Part shown: positions 33,052-34,088 of the stretch, one piece after another
Position numbering within the stretch: position 1 is the first letter of the stretch
Layout: every line of letters starts with the position of its first letter
Assembly: GCA_002400845.2 (NCBI GenBank)
Contig: NVRK02000021.1
Span: 1-34,088, forward strand
Source of the DNA: Hyphomicrobiales bacterium
Lineage (GTDB): Bacteria > Pseudomonadota > Alphaproteobacteria > Rhizobiales > Rhizobiaceae
DNA length: 34,088 nucleotides
Direction of reading: 5' to 3'
Notes under the pieces: model-generated
Databases searched by the model: none
What the model was told of the DNA's origin: nothing
What the model saw: the letters and a program-made list of their open reading frames with translations, nothing else
Made by a program: the position numbers and the translations under genes

Positions 33052-34088
33052 ATGATGCATTATATCAAGAATTTTATATTAGTTGCTTTAATTACTAGTG
33101 TCACTATCGGCGCGGTTGGCGACAATTATGCATTCGCTGAAAAGCCTGCCAAGCAATTATTTGGTTATAAAAAACTACCGGCTAAAACAAGTGCTGCATC
33201 ACATGGCTTTTACAGCAAAGGTTGTTTGGGCGGCGGTGTTGGCATGCCTGTCGATGGACCTAATTGGCAAGTAATGCGCTTGTCGCGTAATCGCAGATGG
33301 GGACACCCAGAACTTATTAAAACTGTTCAAGAGCTTTCATTTAAAGCGAAAGCAGACGGTTGGAACGGTATCTTGGTTGGTGACATTTCACAGCCACGTG
33401 GTGGCCCAATGCTTACAGGCCACCGTTCTCATCAAATTGGTTTAGATGCAGATTTATGGTTCACGCCTATGCCCAACAAGCGCTACACGTATAGAGAACG
33501 CGAAGATACCAGCGCAATTTCTATGCTTAAACGTGGTACTGTGTATGTAGATGATAAAAAATGGACGAAAGCGCATGAGCGTATTTTATACCACGCTGCG
33601 AAGTTTCCTAAAGTTGAACGTATTTTGGTGCATGCAGGTATAAAAAAGAAATTATGCGATACTGTAAAAGGCGACCGCTCTTGGCTGAATAAAATTCGTC
33701 CCTATTACGGCCACCATTATCATTTCCATGTTCGCATTGGTTGCCAACCAGGATCACCCAATTGCAAACGTCAAAATCCAACGGGTTCTGACATTGGCTG
33801 TGGTAAGAAACTCGATTGGTGGTTTAATGTTGCTTTTGCACCTAAAAAACCAAAGAAAAAAGATCCTAATAAGCCAAAGAAAAAACCTAAAAAGCGTAGA
33901 GTGACGACTCTGTCAGATTTACCAAATAAATGTAAGGCGGTTTTATACTCAAGTGCTAAGTCTGCTAATAGATCAGAATTTCGCCTGCCAAGCATTACAG
34001 CTTTTGCAGGCCCTCAATTAGTGCAACCTGAATTTGATCCATCGGCAGCACTGCGCAGTAGGCCTATTGAAGCTGGGGCTGTCTCGAA
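33052..34088 (+). CDS. mepA: Penicillin-insensitive murein endopeptidase MepA (3' end missing)
   Basis: Open from the ATG at 33052 to the window edge (345 codons and counting), so the C-terminus is not seen. A hydrophobic signal peptide (FILVALITSVTIGAVG, cut near AFA-EK) sends it to the periplasm, where this LAS-family zinc metallopeptidase cuts D-Ala-meso-DAP crosslinks in peptidoglycan. Zinc ligands: His127 and Asp134 in HRSHQIGLDAD and His in GHHYHFHV (221-226); the QPRGGPMLTGHRSHQ context is exact for MepA. After the usual DWWFNVAFAP end of the catalytic domain comes a Lys/Pro-rich linker (about 264-283) and extra sequence, longer than E. coli MepA (~274). A second ATG at 33055 is equally possible as start. 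Confidence 0.93.
   Translation, partial: MMHYIKNFILVALITSVTIGAVGDNYAFAEKPAKQLFGYKKLPAKTSAASHGFYSKGCLGGGVGMPVDGPNWQVMRLSRNRRWGHPELIKTVQELSFKAKADGWNGILVGDISQPRGGPMLTGHRSHQIGLDADLWFTPMPNKRYTYREREDTSAISMLKRGTVYVDDKKWTKAHERILYHAAKFPKVERILVHAGIKKKLCDTVKGDRSWLNKIRPYYGHHYHFHVRIGCQPGSPNCKRQNPTGSDIGCGKKLDWWFNVAFAPKKPKKKDPNKPKKKPKKRRVTTLSDLPNKCKAVLYSSAKSANRSEFRLPSITAFAGPQLVQPEFDPSAALRSRPIEAGAVS

Overview
The window looks like a chromosomal stretch of an AT-rich alphaproteobacterium, most probably of the order Hyphomicrobiales (Rhizobiales). The pointers are an Irr-type Fur regulator, the membrane-bound ferritin MbfA, the FtsZ-binding GST-like protein FzlA, a bacterial NDUFA9-type protein, an infC starting on a non-AUG codon at a conserved RRP motif, and an ICE-like iron operator. 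I do not assign a genus.

Layout. (a) 1-1370: irr, a small membrane protein and a non-coding stretch with a perfect inverted repeat. (b) 1371-3450: tRNA-Ser(GGA) followed by a lone accessory gene (nuclease-like N-terminus, SEC-C C-terminus) bracketed by weak tRNA-3'-like sequences; it looks like the remains of a tRNA-targeted island. (c) 3635-7655: an ICE-like box and an iron/siderophore-type ABC importer operon (binding protein, internal terminator, permease, ATPase) ending in a translationally coupled methyltransferase. (d) 7805-14119: housekeeping genes bdhA, NDUFA9-like, uppP, fzlA, queG, an SDR protein and a small unknown. (e) 14160-14570: a hairpin repeat family and an unlisted 43-residue membrane protein. 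(f) 14582-21643: lepA, DUF1330 plus methyltransferase with a divergent LysR regulator, a YiiX-like cysteine hydrolase, mbfA, a palindromic repeat cluster and an alpha/beta hydrolase. (g) 21844-31351: translation genes infC, rpmI, rplT, pheS, pheT. About 3.9 kb of accessory genes sits between infC and rpmI, including a nitric-oxide module (NsrR-like Rrf2 regulator, tiny membrane protein, truncated haemoglobin) with two operator palindromes. An unrelated lysine-rich gene is coupled between pheS and pheT. (h) 31468-34088: a Gfo/Idh/MocA oxidoreductase, arfB, and mepA running off the right edge.

How genes connect. Iron is a recurring theme: the regulator Irr, an importer behind an Irr-type box, and the iron exporter/ferritin MbfA are all here. 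Several starts differ from the longest open frame (SEC-C gene, binding protein, queG, 13799 gene, lepA, hydrolase, infC, globin, pheS, Gfo/Idh). Four short genes were found by reading: 14305-14436, 23330-23494, 24062-24229 and a possible leader peptide at 23253-23318. No CRISPR array, transposase or integrase was seen.
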